NCBI RefSeq assembly: GCF_022811925.1 | Contig: NZ_CP065511.1 | Coordinates: 2,659,501 to 2,723,500 of the forward strand | DNA: 64,000 nucleotides | DNA from: Cytobacillus oceanisediminis | Lineage (GTDB): Bacteria > Bacillota > Bacilli > Bacillales > Cytobacillaceae | Direction: 5' to 3' | Program-made: the position numbers and the translations under genes | Shown: positions 26,755 to 35,839 of the stretch, in pieces | Numbering within the stretch: the stretch's first letter is position 1 | Layout of the letters: every line of letters starts with the position of its first letter | The notes under the pieces: generated by a model | Told to the model about the DNA's origin: nothing | Database searches by the model: none | The model's input: only the letters and a program-made list of their open reading frames with translations

Positions 26755-28112
26755 ATGCTTTCAAAACATAATCCAATTCAACGGGATCAAATTGAAATGA
26801 TTGCTTTAGACGAACTTGTACCAGCGGACCATTTGGTTCGCAAAATTGAGGCTGCGATTGATTTCTCATTCATCTATGACTTGGTAAAAGATATGTATTC
26901 AGAGGTAGGGCGCCCAAGTATTGACCCTGTAATATTAATTAAACTCTCATTTATTCAATATACCTTCGGTATTCGCTCCATGCGTCAAACAATTGAAGAA
27001 TTGAAAACGAATATGGCTTATCGATGGTTTTAGGCTATGGTTTCCACGATAAAGTTCCTCACTTCTCAACTTTCGGTAAAAACTATGAGCGCCGATTTAA
27101 AAACACCGATCTCTTTGAACAGATATTTTACCGAATCTTAAAAACTGCAACTGAAAAGAATTTAATTAGTGCTGAACACGTTTTTGTAGATTCTACGCAT
27201 GTAAAAGCGAGTGCAAATAAGCGCAAATTTGAAAAGAAAGTTGTTCGAAAAGAAACACGTGCCTATCAAGAACGCCTTCAAGAGGAGATTAACCAAGACC
27301 GTGAGGATCATGGAAAAAAGCCGTTTCCACCAGATAAGTTTGATAAGGAAGAATACAAAGAAATTAAGGAGAGTACAACGGACCCAGAGAGTGGCTACTA
27401 TGTAAAAGATGAGCGTACAAAACAGTTCGCCTATTCTTTCCATGCGGCCGCAGACCGCAACGGCTTCGTGCTAGGCACAATTGTAACCCCGGGTAACACG
27501 CATGATAGTCATATTTTAGAGCCATTGGTTGAACAAGTCATCGAGAAAGTTAGTAAACCAGAAGCTGTTGCGGCAGACGCAGCTTATAAAACACCTGCCA
27601 TCACGAGCTACTTATTGAAAAACGATATCACACCTGCTTTACCTTACACACGACCTCGCACAAAAGAGGGTTACTTCAGAAAACATGAGTATGTTTATGA
27701 CGAGCATTTTGACTGTTACATTTGCCCAGCTGGTGAGATATTAAAATATACAACGACTACAAAGGAAGGGTATCGTCAATATAAATCAGATCCGCGAATT
27801 TGTGCTGGATGCCCTTTCTTGTCTCAATGCACACAGAGTCAAGCACATCAAAAACTGATTCAACGACATGTGTGGGAGGAACACGTGGAAGAAGCAGATC
27901 ACCTTCGTCACCATCAAGACGTCAAACCGATCTATGAGAAACGCAAAGAAACAATTGAACGTGTATTCGCAGATGCAAAAGAAAAGCATGGCATGCGTTG
28001 GACAACCCTAAGGGGACTTAAAAAATTGTCGATGCAGGCGATGCTTACTTTCGCTGCCATGAATTTGAAGAAGATGGCCAACTGGACTTGGCAAAGTCCA
28101 GAAATGGCCTAA
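26755..28112 (+). pseudogene. IS1182-family transposase, frameshifted
   Basis: The transposase is split over two frames. The first part (26755-27033; start ATG with GAGGTG 7 bases upstream) has the N-terminal DUF772-like domain (VPADHLVRKIEAAIDFSFIY) and ends at NMAYRWF-stop. The second, in the next frame (from about 27024 to 28112), continues LGYGFHDKVPHFSTFGKNY and carries the DDE core with FVDSTHVKA (Asp), VAADAAYKT (Asp) and KETIERVFADAKEKHGMRW (Glu), plus a Cys cluster CAGCPFLSQC. At 27028-27031 there are four T where five would restore the frame. A one-base loss, a sequencing error in the T run or programmed slippage could explain it. Confidence 0.85.
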
Positions 28113-28173
28113 ATGATGACCTCGGAGAGGTCTAGAATTCTCTAAAATCCCTTCAAATCCAATAAAAAATCAA

Positions 28174-28211
28174 AAAAGGGGTTCGGAATGAGACTATTCC
28201 GAACCCCTTTT
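28174..28211. terminator. stem-loop at the right end of the IS
   Basis: Perfect 16-bp stem, 6-base loop, flanked by A and T runs; works as a terminator in both directions. Confidence 0.8.
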
Positions 28212-28223
28212 GTCTACAAACTG

Positions 28224-28248
28224 AAAGACGGGCATTAAACCCGTCTTC
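28224..28248. repeat. right copy of the 25-bp target-site duplication; also the carboxypeptidase terminator
   Basis: Same 25 bases as 26640-26664. In this copy the loop contains the TAA stop codon (28235-28237) of the DD-carboxypeptidase and the right arm encodes its last Arg codons. On the minus strand the hairpin is now followed by the IS end (TCAGTTTG) and not by its original T run. Confidence 0.85.
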
Positions 28249-29404
28249 TTCTTCTGGCTTTTGCTTTAAGATTTTTCCTTAATAATAGAATAAAGATCCC
28301 AAATAAAAATATCGTTAACCCGACTCTGCCATAGTACCCAGTTGTCTCTTTCTCAGGCTCTTTATCTGTTTTCAGCTGGCTTGAAGCCACTTCATCTTGT
28401 TTGTCTTCCAGAAGCTTTACAGATTGAATGATCCTTCCGTCATCACCCTTAATCTGCAGCTTTCCTTTTGCTGTAATTTTTTCTTCGTAGTTTCCTTTTG
28501 GCAAAGTTATGGCTACATTTTCACCGCCAGTTGTATAGGTTTTTCCATCAGAAGGAAAAACGTCAGTGCTGCTCAGTGTCGCAGTTTCAAAGTTGCCGAA
28601 TCCATAGTTCAAAAGTTTTTTTGTATCATTATAAATATCCCGCTTGAAATCAGCCTTTAACACAATGGCCGTTAACTTTATTGAATCATTCTCTGCAGAA
28701 GTGGCGAGGGTCTGTTTAGCTTCATCTACGAAACCGGTTTTTCCCCCTGTTACTCCTTCGAATGGAACCTCACCTTTAAGCATCCTGTGATGAGTATAGA
28801 TGGTGGTGTCCCATGACTTTCCTGTCCACTTCAGTTCCTTTGTTCCATAGATTTCTCTAAAGGTCTCATTTTTCAGGGCGTAATTAGTTAATTTTGCAAG
28901 GTCCCCTGCCGTTGTATAGTGGTTTTCATCATACAGACCGTGAGGGTTAACAAAGTGAGTATTTTTTAATCCTGCACTCTCTTCAAGATAGCGATTAAGA
29001 TTCTCTGAGAATGCTTTCATATTGCCGTCCAGATGCTCAGCAATGCTCCAGGCAGCATCATTTCCTGAATTAATCAGCATTCCCTGAACGAGCTTTTTTA
29101 AAGGCACTTTTTCTCCTTCTTCCAAATAAACTCGTGTTCCTTCAACCTCTGCTGCTTTCTTGCTTATAGTTGCCATGTCATTTAAGTCTCCATTTTCAAT
29201 GGCATATATGGCTGTTGCTATTTTCGTCAAGCTGGCCGGGTACATCTTTTTATCCTCATTTTTTGCATACAGAACAGTACCTGATTCAGAATCTGTTACG
29301 ATTGCGGCTTCACTGATAATTTCAGGGTCTTTTGTTTCCTCAGCTGCTGTATATGCAGTCGGAAAACTGAATAATAGCAGGATGAAAGCAAGCAATTTCT
29401 TCAT
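28235..29404 (-). CDS. D-alanyl-D-alanine carboxypeptidase (penicillin-binding protein, S11)
   Basis: The 389-residue protein has a signal peptide (1-20), the SxxK active site SLTK (Ser58, Lys61), SGN at 113-115 and KTG at 222-224, all in order for a low-molecular-weight PBP. A C-terminal domain and then a membrane helix (TIFLFGIFILLL) with a basic tail RRRRRV follow, so it is anchored at its C-terminus outside the cell. It trims the terminal D-Ala from peptidoglycan side chains. It differs from DacF, which ends in an amphipathic helix. The last codons and stop lie within the terminator that the IS duplicated, yet the reading frame is intact. Confidence 0.9.
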   Translation of the reverse strand: MKKLLAFILLLFSFPTAYTAAEETKDPEIISEAAIVTDSESGTVLYAKNEDKKMYPASLTKIATAIYAIENGDLNDMATISKKAAEVEGTRVYLEEGEKVPLKKLVQGMLINSGNDAAWSIAEHLDGNMKAFSENLNRYLEESAGLKNTHFVNPHGLYDENHYTTAGDLAKLTNYALKNETFREIYGTKELKWTGKSWDTTIYTHHRMLKGEVPFEGVTGGKTGFVDEAKQTLATSAENDSIKLTAIVLKADFKRDIYNDTKKLLNYGFGNFETATLSSTDVFPSDGKTYTTGGENVAITLPKGNYEEKITAKGKLQIKGDDGRIIQSVKLLEDKQDEVASSQLKTDKEPEKETTGYYGRVGLTIFLFGIFILLLRKNLKAKARRRRRV

Positions 29405-29594
29405 GAATACACATCCAATTCAAACCGATAATCAATACTGATTGTACCAGACAATTCATGCATACTTATATCAAATTTATAAATTGTTACATAATTGAAA
29501 ATTTAATGCCGTAATTTGAGAAGATTGATAATGAAAGGAAATTACCTGCTTTTATCTTTTCCAAAACAACAAGAGCCTAAAATTTTGAAAAACA

Positions 29595-29622
29595 AAAAAG
29601 CAATCCAATTGGACTGCTTTTT
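29595..29622 (-). terminator. terminator of the Cys/Ser/Gly-tailed gene
   Basis: 12-bp stem with one mismatch (29595-29606 with 29611-29622), overlapping the gene's stop codon, with a T-rich exit on the minus strand. Confidence 0.7.
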
Positions 29623-30577
29623 AGCTTGAACATCCGCCGCCACAGCTCGAACAGCTGGAGCCGCCTGAATCATGTCCTCCTCCTGAATCATGATCACCAT
29701 GGCTGCTGCATGAGAAGCCGGAGCAGTAAACCATTCCAGCAGCACTGTCTTTTGCGAGTTCCGGGGGGAGAAGTTCGTTCATATTGTCCTCGAACCCATC
29801 TGGTTCATAAACCGAAAAATACACGGCTGGAAACAACAGATAGGAATACTGGCTGACAGAGCCGGGCTTAGTAAATTCCAGCGGCTTTTTCCCAAGCTTC
29901 ACTGATTCTGCTTCAGAAATTTCATCCTTCAGTTTTTCTATAATTTTCTTTTTCAATTCAAGCCAATCGTTTCCTGCCTTGAAATACTTATTTAACAGTT
30001 CAGTCTCATTCATCCTTCCAAAATCGTCAAGTATTTCCTTTTTTATTGGATTTTGCAAAAAGCTTCCCCAAATTCTTCTGCTATTATGGCCTGCTTCAAA
30101 AAGGGTTAAGTACACCCAGTCAAAAAAAGCCCTTTCACCGGGAATTGGGGTGCTATCCATATTTGGGGAATGGTGCAGGTATTCACCGAAGAAGTTTTTT
30201 GAAAACTGATCATATTCACGAGTAAACATTAGCATTTCATGCCATATTTCGTCCGCTTTACTGCTGAACATAGGCACTGTTTTCAATATAGCATTCATCA
30301 CAAAATATCTTTTTAACTCGAAAAATGCCCAATTATATGCGTAGTCTTTCCATTTTGGGTGCACTCTCAGCACACGATTTTTTATATTCTCCCTGTACCC
30401 TTCAGGCAACGATTTTTCTAATCGTTGAATCATTGGCAGATAGTCGTCTGACTGAATTCCCAGATGTTCAGGAAATGGCTCATCTTTAATAAAGGGATCT
30501 CCTTTCGAACCAGTCACCAGAACTTTAATGACTATGGCAGCGAAAATCACACCAAAAGTAAACAAAAATATCTCCAT
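29621..30577 (-). CDS. membrane-anchored protein with a Gly/Ser/Cys/His-rich tail
   Basis: The 318-residue protein has one N-terminal hydrophobic helix (residues 3-20), a globular middle with WHEMLMFTREYDQFSKNFFG then EYLHHSP, and a tail of about 40 residues rich in Gly, Ser, Cys and His ending in SSCGGGCSS. The WH-x-F-Y-x-HH pattern recalls the GRDP (glycine-rich-domain-like) family, in which it forms a small metal-like motif; this is a tentative match. The tail has eight Cys and four His and could bind zinc or iron. It is monocistronic. The tail may equally be a flexible, surface-exposed low-complexity end. Confidence 0.65.
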   Translation of the reverse strand: MEIFLFTFGVIFAAIVIKVLVTGSKGDPFIKDEPFPEHLGIQSDDYLPMIQRLEKSLPEGYRENIKNRVLRVHPKWKDYAYNWAFFELKRYFVMNAILKTVPMFSSKADEIWHEMLMFTREYDQFSKNFFGEYLHHSPNMDSTPIPGERAFFDWVYLTLFEAGHNSRRIWGSFLQNPIKKEILDDFGRMNETELLNKYFKAGNDWLELKKKIIEKLKDEISEAESVKLGKKPLEFTKPGSVSQYSYLLFPAVYFSVYEPDGFEDNMNELLPPELAKDSAAGMVYCSGFSCSSHGDHDSGGGHDSGGSSCSSCGGGCSS

Positions 30578-30683
30578 AGAACCTCCCCCAATTTATATAT
30601 ATGTTTCAATTATATATGAAATTTACAATATTTAGCAGGGGTGGTTTTTTTAAAAAAATAAATCGCCGAATAAGGCGGCATTG

Positions 30684-31880
30684 CTAATTTTTTGTCTTCA
30701 TATAAAAACGCTTTAAAAATTCTACATAAATATCATCATGAACAAGCCATGCCTGGTATTTTCTTTTAATAAAATTTTCTGCCTGCTGAAAGTTCTGATA
30801 GGATTCGCGGACTGGCTTTCCGTTCATTTCCAGGATCCAATTGTCCTCGCCTGCAGCAAAAATAAAAAATTTGTCTCCTTTCTTATTTTCGTAAAGTGAT
30901 CCCTGCATAGAACTTTTATTATTGTATTTGTTCCTGAATGCATCCTGCCTCATGGGATCCAGAGGAAAAATATCCTGAACGAATAGTTTATAAGCATCTT
31001 TTGCCATCGAACATCCTGATGCTTTTGCATGTCCGCCCCCTCCAAACTTTCCGGCGACGGCAGATACATCAACGTGGTCATGAATTGTCCTGAAACTGAT
31101 TTTTTTGCCCCCCAGATTTAAGATAGCGATATAATCCAAATGGGGGAAGTCTTTGCCAAGTTCGTTTCCTAATTCAGAATGATATGATTCAGCATGGACG
31201 ATGCCTGCACAATATTCACCAATGAAAGTTTGGACAATTTCCCGCTTCTTCCGTCTAACATAACGCTCAATCTTTTCCTCTTCCATTTCCAGCAATTTTT
31301 GTTCAAAATCATCAAATTCGAAATGGTCTGAGTTTATGATTCTTCCCGTCATTTTTTCTTCGAATTCTTCAATGGAAACCATAAAGAATAAATCGTTCAG
31401 ATTCTTTGCTTTAATATTCTCATTTTGATCCCATTCCCAAGTATCATACTGGCGGACAAGTTCAACGAATTCGTCCAGAGCCTGGGATGATTTAATCAGT
31501 TCATGTTCCAAGAGATACTCATACAGCAAGGAGGTTGCAGCGGTGAGCCTGCCATCATCATATTGAACCTTCACTCTGCCCCAGCTGTAATCATTAAAGT
31601 GCAGGGCTGTTTTGTGATGGTCAATTAATCTGACTTTGCCGCCGCCTTTTTCCAGATCATCAAGCCTTATCAAGTTTTCATCATTAACAGATAAATCCGT
31701 GATAATTAAAAAGTCATCCTTCAAATTCTTTTCATTTTCAAACAATTTTTCAATCTGATGATCAAGTCCCATTACAGAGTTATAGCGTACCTCGACATCT
31801 TTTCCAAAAGCAATCTTGGCCACGATGCCGCATCCGACACCATCAAGGTCATTATGTGTATACAGCCTGTACAATATCAA
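30684..31880 (-). CDS. nrnB: oligoribonuclease NrnB (DHH family)
   Basis: The 398-residue protein is a DHH-DHHA1 phosphoesterase. Motif I is HNDLDGVGCG, the DHH motif is LIDHHKTALHF, and the DHHA1 domain has KFGGGGHAKASGC, which binds the nucleotide end. Layout and length match B. subtilis NrnB (YngD), which degrades short RNA from the 5' side and pAp. Metal ligands all appear intact. It starts at ATG 31880 and is the only gene on its unit, with a hairpin-rich spacer between it and the hut cluster end. Confidence 0.9.
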   Translation of the reverse strand: MILYRLYTHNDLDGVGCGIVAKIAFGKDVEVRYNSVMGLDHQIEKLFENEKNLKDDFLIITDLSVNDENLIRLDDLEKGGGKVRLIDHHKTALHFNDYSWGRVKVQYDDGRLTAATSLLYEYLLEHELIKSSQALDEFVELVRQYDTWEWDQNENIKAKNLNDLFFMVSIEEFEEKMTGRIINSDHFEFDDFEQKLLEMEEEKIERYVRRKKREIVQTFIGEYCAGIVHAESYHSELGNELGKDFPHLDYIAILNLGGKKISFRTIHDHVDVSAVAGKFGGGGHAKASGCSMAKDAYKLFVQDIFPLDPMRQDAFRNKYNNKSSMQGSLYENKKGDKFFIFAAGEDNWILEMNGKPVRESYQNFQQAENFIKRKYQAWLVHDDIYVEFLKRFYMKTKN

Positions 31881-31939
31881 TCACCTGCTATTCTTAGACT
31901 CATTCCTCTACTAGTTTGGTTGTGCAGGAAAATTCTATG

Positions 31940-31975
31940 CGGAAAATCCCCGCTGCAATGAACGGGGATTTTCCG
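31940..31975 (-). terminator. hairpin at the end of the hut cluster
   Basis: Perfect 13-bp stem (31940-31952 with 31963-31975) directly after the yjiH-like stop. There is no strong T run, so it may be a terminator or an mRNA 3' end stabiliser. Confidence 0.6.
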
Positions 31976-31976
31976 G

Positions 31977-33320
31977 TTAAAGCAATATATAGGCCAGAGG
32001 CGCAGCAATCAGTATCGTTAAAATTGTTCTTTCTGCCCAGATGACAAGCAGCTGCGGAATGGTGATCGGGATCTCTGTTGATAAAATACACGGGACAAGT
32101 GCAGAAAAGAAAATGATAGCTGATACTGAAACGACTCCGATAACAAATTTAGTGGCCAGTGCTGCCTCTGCTGCAAGCAATGCCGGCAAAAACATTTCAG
32201 CAATCCCCACTGCACTTGCTTTTGCTGCCAATAATGGCTCAGGCAGCTGCACTAGAGCCGTAAAAGGATAAAAGATATATCCAAGCCAGTCAAAAATAGG
32301 GGTGAATTCTGCAAGAACCAAGCCTAATAAACCAACTGACATAATGGATGGCAAAATGGACATCGTCATGACAAACCCATCTTTTAAATTATCTCTGATG
32401 TTTTTCCATAATCCCGGGGACTGAGCGGCTGTATCCATCGCTTCTTTCCAGGCTGCCTGCAGACGGGTCCCTGAAAGGGTTTCCATTGGAGGCTGCTGTC
32501 CATTGTAATATTCTTCGCTCATTGATCTAAGAGGCCAAATTCTTACTGTAATAGCCGTTACGATGAAGGTTACAGCAAAGGTCGTCCAAAAATATGTGTT
32601 CCAGATTTCCATCAATCCAAGTGTTTTGGCAACAACAATCATGAACGTTGCGGAGACGGTTGAGAATCCGGTGGCTATAATGGCGGCTTCCTTAATACTG
32701 TATTTTCCTTCTTTGAATACCCGGTTTGTAATGAGCAGCCCGATTGAATAGCTTCCTACAAAAGATGCCACCGCATCGATTGCAGATTTCCCTGGTGTCT
32801 TCCAGATTGGCTTCATAATCGGCTGCATTATGACACCGAAAAATTCAAGGAGACCATATCCAACCAGCAGTGCCAGAAAAACGGAGCCGATTGGAACGAG
32901 CAGCCCGACAGGCACGACAAGTTTGTCAAACAAAAACGGTCCCATACTCGGGTCGAATAGCCAGTCAGGGCCATATCCGGAGACGATCATTATGGCGACA
33001 AATAACCCAATCACTTTAAAAATGGAGAATACAATGTTTACTTTGTTCTTGTTCCAGGATTTTGTATAGAAAGGATAAATGGCGCCAAGCAGGATGACGA
33101 GTAAGGCATAATAAGGGACTGCTGCAGGTATGGAAGTCTGAATGGCTGTGACAATATGGTCAAGCATGATGGAGGATTTCTCATTAACGGTGACGGGAAC
33201 AAAAAACATAAATAGGCCAATTGCGCTGAAAAGAAAAAATTTAACCTTATTTTTCAAAGCTGCATTTGGATTCTTGAGCTCAGGCTGGTGAGATTGATTC
33301 ACTGCAGTTTCTTTTTCCAT
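31977..33320 (-). CDS. YjiH-family nucleoside-recognition (GATE) domain permease in the hut cluster
   Basis: The 447-residue protein has about ten membrane helices and two nucleoside-recognition (GATE) regions (around VGLLVPIGSVFLALLVGYGL and DGFVMTMSILPSIMSVGLLG). YjiH-type proteins occur in histidine-degradation clusters of Gram-positive bacteria and are candidate transporters. Here it occupies the place of hutM in B. subtilis, last after hutU-hutI-hutG, so histidine or urocanate uptake is a reasonable guess. The start at ATG 33320 follows AGGGGG 7 bases upstream. It is 46 bp after hutG, with a small hairpin in between. Confidence 0.8.
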   Translation of the reverse strand: MEKETAVNQSHQPELKNPNAALKNKVKFFLFSAIGLFMFFVPVTVNEKSSIMLDHIVTAIQTSIPAAVPYYALLVILLGAIYPFYTKSWNKNKVNIVFSIFKVIGLFVAIMIVSGYGPDWLFDPSMGPFLFDKLVVPVGLLVPIGSVFLALLVGYGLLEFFGVIMQPIMKPIWKTPGKSAIDAVASFVGSYSIGLLITNRVFKEGKYSIKEAAIIATGFSTVSATFMIVVAKTLGLMEIWNTYFWTTFAVTFIVTAITVRIWPLRSMSEEYYNGQQPPMETLSGTRLQAAWKEAMDTAAQSPGLWKNIRDNLKDGFVMTMSILPSIMSVGLLGLVLAEFTPIFDWLGYIFYPFTALVQLPEPLLAAKASAVGIAEMFLPALLAAEAALATKFVIGVVSVSAIIFFSALVPCILSTEIPITIPQLLVIWAERTILTILIAAPLAYILL

Positions 33321-33366
33321 TCTCATTCCCCCTAGTAATTTAGAGGTAAGGAGCATAGTCAGCCCC

Positions 33367-34347
33367 TTACCTTCTGTTCATTAATGCTGTCAAAAAGGTC
33401 AGAAAAGTGTACGTACCTGCTTTCACCGTTGGCTGTGCCTGGTGATCTCTTGTTGGATCGAGGCAAACTATATCCATGGCTGCCGTTTTGGGAGAAAGTC
33501 CTGCAGCATATACCGCACTGAATAATTCTTCGGTGCTCATGCCGCCTGGTGTGGATGCGGGAACCCCAGGAGCAAAGCCGATATCAAGAACGTCCATGTC
33601 AATCGTGACATAAATTTTATCCACTTTTGACTCCAGCTGCAAAAGTGCTTCTTTAACCGTTTCTTCAATTCCCCGTCTTCTGGCTTCTTTCAGCGTAATA
33701 TAATTGAGTTTGTGCTCTTTTGCATACTTGATAAGTGACTGGCTGTTAAAAAAGCCATGAAGTCCAATATTATAGACATTTTCCCCTTTAATCATGCTGT
33801 TCTGAATCAGGTTGCGGATGGGTGTCCCATTTGTCGGCCCATGGTCTTCAAGGCTCCTGAGATCAAGGTGAGTATCCAGCTGGAGAATGCCGATTTCTTT
33901 TTCAGGCTCCAGTTCTTTCAGGCCGCTAACAAGCATGGCTGTAATGGAGTGATCTCCTCCAATCGCAATTGGAAATGAATCAGGAAATTGTTTACTTATT
34001 TCTTTTATTGTCTGTTTTATATTGGAATGGCATTGCGGAATATCCGTGAAATGCATTTTTACGTCGCCAAGATCTGCAACTTTAAGTTCTTGAAGATCAC
34101 ATTCAAAATCCAGATTGTACGTGGAAAAGCCTTTCCAGGATCTCCTGAATGATTCAGGGAATTCAGATGCTCCTGATACGCTTATGGATGAGCGGGAAAG
34201 AGGGACACCGAAAAGCACGACATCCCATTTTTCTTTTTTTAACTCCTCTTCCCTCTGGATTTGGCGAATCCATTCATTCACCTTTACATCAGTTCCTAAT
34301 TCGGCTTGCGGCCAAAAGAACCCGGGAGGATTTATTGTTGGCAGCAT
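33367..34347 (-). CDS. hutG: formimidoylglutamase HutG
   Basis: The 326-residue enzyme belongs to the arginase/agmatinase family. The binuclear manganese site is shown by GGDHSI, LQLDTHLDLR and TIDMDVLDIGFAPGVPAS. It hydrolyses N-formimino-L-glutamate to glutamate and formamide, the last step of histidine breakdown. Its start overlaps the end of hutI by 16 bases, so translation is coupled. The Thr in DTHLD where DAHFD is most common is a minor variation and should not harm metal binding. Confidence 0.9.
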   Translation of the reverse strand: MLPTINPPGFFWPQAELGTDVKVNEWIRQIQREEELKKEKWDVVLFGVPLSRSSISVSGASEFPESFRRSWKGFSTYNLDFECDLQELKVADLGDVKMHFTDIPQCHSNIKQTIKEISKQFPDSFPIAIGGDHSITAMLVSGLKELEPEKEIGILQLDTHLDLRSLEDHGPTNGTPIRNLIQNSMIKGENVYNIGLHGFFNSQSLIKYAKEHKLNYITLKEARRRGIEETVKEALLQLESKVDKIYVTIDMDVLDIGFAPGVPASTPGGMSTEELFSAVYAAGLSPKTAAMDIVCLDPTRDHQAQPTVKAGTYTFLTFLTALMNRR

Positions 34348-35618
34348 AAGCTTCCTCCTTTAACGACCACTTTTCCATTTTTAATCACTGTGTCTGTATG
34401 GTTCATTCCGTAGTGATATTGCATTTGCATGTAGTTCGGTACATTGAGCAGAAGCAGATCAGCCTTTTTCCCGGCTTCAATGCTTCCCACTTCTTTAGCC
34501 CGATTGATGGCATGTGCTGCATTAATTGTAGCGGCTGTAATGGCTTCTGCCGGCGTTAAACCCATGTGCATGCAAGCAAGATTCATCATAAAAGGCATGG
34601 AGCAGGTTGGCGAAGAGCCGGGGTTGCAATCCGTTGATAATGCAACTGGCACACCTTTATCGATCATCCGGCGGCCCCTGGCGGCTTCAGTCATCAAGAA
34701 GAAAGCTGTGCCTGGAAGAAGCACACCGATTACTCCCTTTTCAGCCATCATTTCCATGCCTTTATCAGATGCTCTAAGCAAATGATCTGCAGAGATGGCA
34801 CCGACTTCAGCGGCAAGTTCCGCCCCCTCATATGGTTCGATTTCATCAGCATGGATTTTAGCTATCAGTCCAAGCTTCTTCCCTGCTTCGAGCAGCTTTC
34901 TGGACTGTTCTGGAGTGAATACGCCCCTTTCACAGAAAATATCGTTGAATTCGGCAAGCTTTTCTTCTGCTACTTTTGGAAGCATTTCTTCAATGACCAA
35001 ATCAACAAAAGCGTCTGGATTCTCTTTGTATTCTGCAGGAACGGCATGTGCACCCATAAAGGTGCGGACAACATCCACCGGATGCAGTTCGTCCGCTTTC
35101 CGGGCTGCATTCAGCTGCTTGCGCTCCGTTTCCCAATCCAGACCATATCCGCTTTTTGCCTCTATTGTGGTTACTCCGTGTTTAAGAAAACGATCAAGAC
35201 GGACAAGGCTCGCTTCTACCAATTCCTCTTCAGATGCTTTTCTGGTCATTGAAGTGGTGGCGTGAATTCCGCCGCCATTGTTCAAAATTTCCATATATGT
35301 CGCCCCGTTCAGACGCATATTGAACTCCTCTTCCCTGCTGCCTGCATAAACTAGATGTGTATGCGGATCAACAAGTCCTGGAAGGAGAATTTTCCCTGAG
35401 GCATCAATGATTTCAGCATCCTGAAGCCGGCTTTGATAGTCAGCTTCAAGTTCCGCTGTTGTACCTGCTGATTTGATAATGTCTTCTTCAATCCATACCG
35501 CCCCGTCTTCAATGATGTGAAGTTCGCTCATTTTTTCTCTTGTCAGGGGCTGCCCGGAGCTGCCCTTTAATGTGATCATTTGATTTGCATGTTTTATAAA
35601 AATAGGTTTTGAGTGCAT
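34332..35618 (-). CDS. hutI: imidazolonepropionase HutI
   Basis: A 428-residue amidohydrolase that opens imidazolone-propionate to formiminoglutamate. The metal motif LVDPHTHLVYAGSREEEF, the downstream KIHADEIEPYEGAELA and LSTDCNPGSSPT match HutI well. The start at ATG 35618 follows AAGGAGG; a longer in-frame reading is not needed. hutG overlaps its end. A 21-bp tandem repeat (35700-35824) lies between hutU and this gene, within the operon. Confidence 0.92.
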   Translation of the reverse strand: MHSKPIFIKHANQMITLKGSSGQPLTREKMSELHIIEDGAVWIEEDIIKSAGTTAELEADYQSRLQDAEIIDASGKILLPGLVDPHTHLVYAGSREEEFNMRLNGATYMEILNNGGGIHATTSMTRKASEEELVEASLVRLDRFLKHGVTTIEAKSGYGLDWETERKQLNAARKADELHPVDVVRTFMGAHAVPAEYKENPDAFVDLVIEEMLPKVAEEKLAEFNDIFCERGVFTPEQSRKLLEAGKKLGLIAKIHADEIEPYEGAELAAEVGAISADHLLRASDKGMEMMAEKGVIGVLLPGTAFFLMTEAARGRRMIDKGVPVALSTDCNPGSSPTCSMPFMMNLACMHMGLTPAEAITAATINAAHAINRAKEVGSIEAGKKADLLLLNVPNYMQMQYHYGMNHTDTVIKNGKVVVKGGSLCCQQ

Positions 35619-35699
35619 AATGTGCTCCTCCTTAAAAAATGGAAGTTCCAATCCGCAAGAATCACGGATTGGAGTGCTTCCTATTAGAAAATATAAATG

Positions 35700-35824
35700 T
35701 TATTTGCCAGTTTAAGAGTTTTCTTTGCTGAATTGACTGTCTTATTTGCAAATTTGAATGGTTTATTTGCTGATTCGGTTTTTTCTTTGCTGGTTTTCCG
35801 CTATTATTTGCTAAGTTCATAAAA
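35700..35824. repeat. six imperfect 21-bp tandem repeats between hutU and hutI
   Basis: Units start at 35700, 35721, 35742, 35763, 35783 and 35804, each beginning TTATTTGC or TTCTTTGC followed by a degenerate 13-base part; one unit is 20 bp. They fill most of the 221-bp hutU-hutI gap. A 21-bp period is two helical turns. Confidence 0.8.
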
Positions 35825-35839
35825 TACAATAGAAGATCT

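Larger units (their letters stand above)
26665..28223 (+). mobile_element. IS1182-family insertion sequence
   Basis: A 1559-bp element bounded by imperfect 15-bp inverted repeats (left CAGACTGTCGACAAA; right, read inward, CAGTTTGTAGACAAA; 12 of 15 match) and flanked by a 25-bp direct duplication of the host terminator palindrome. It carries one transposase gene interrupted by a frameshift. A perfect 16-bp stem-loop (28174-28189 with 28196-28211) near the right end probably stops transcription leaving the element. It lies between ykuS and the convergent DD-carboxypeptidase gene and breaks neither reading frame. Confidence 0.88.

Noticed and set aside
30664..30677. Terminator of nrnB
   Set aside because: Only a 4-bp CGCC/GGCG stem; the T run is suggestive, but the stem is too short.
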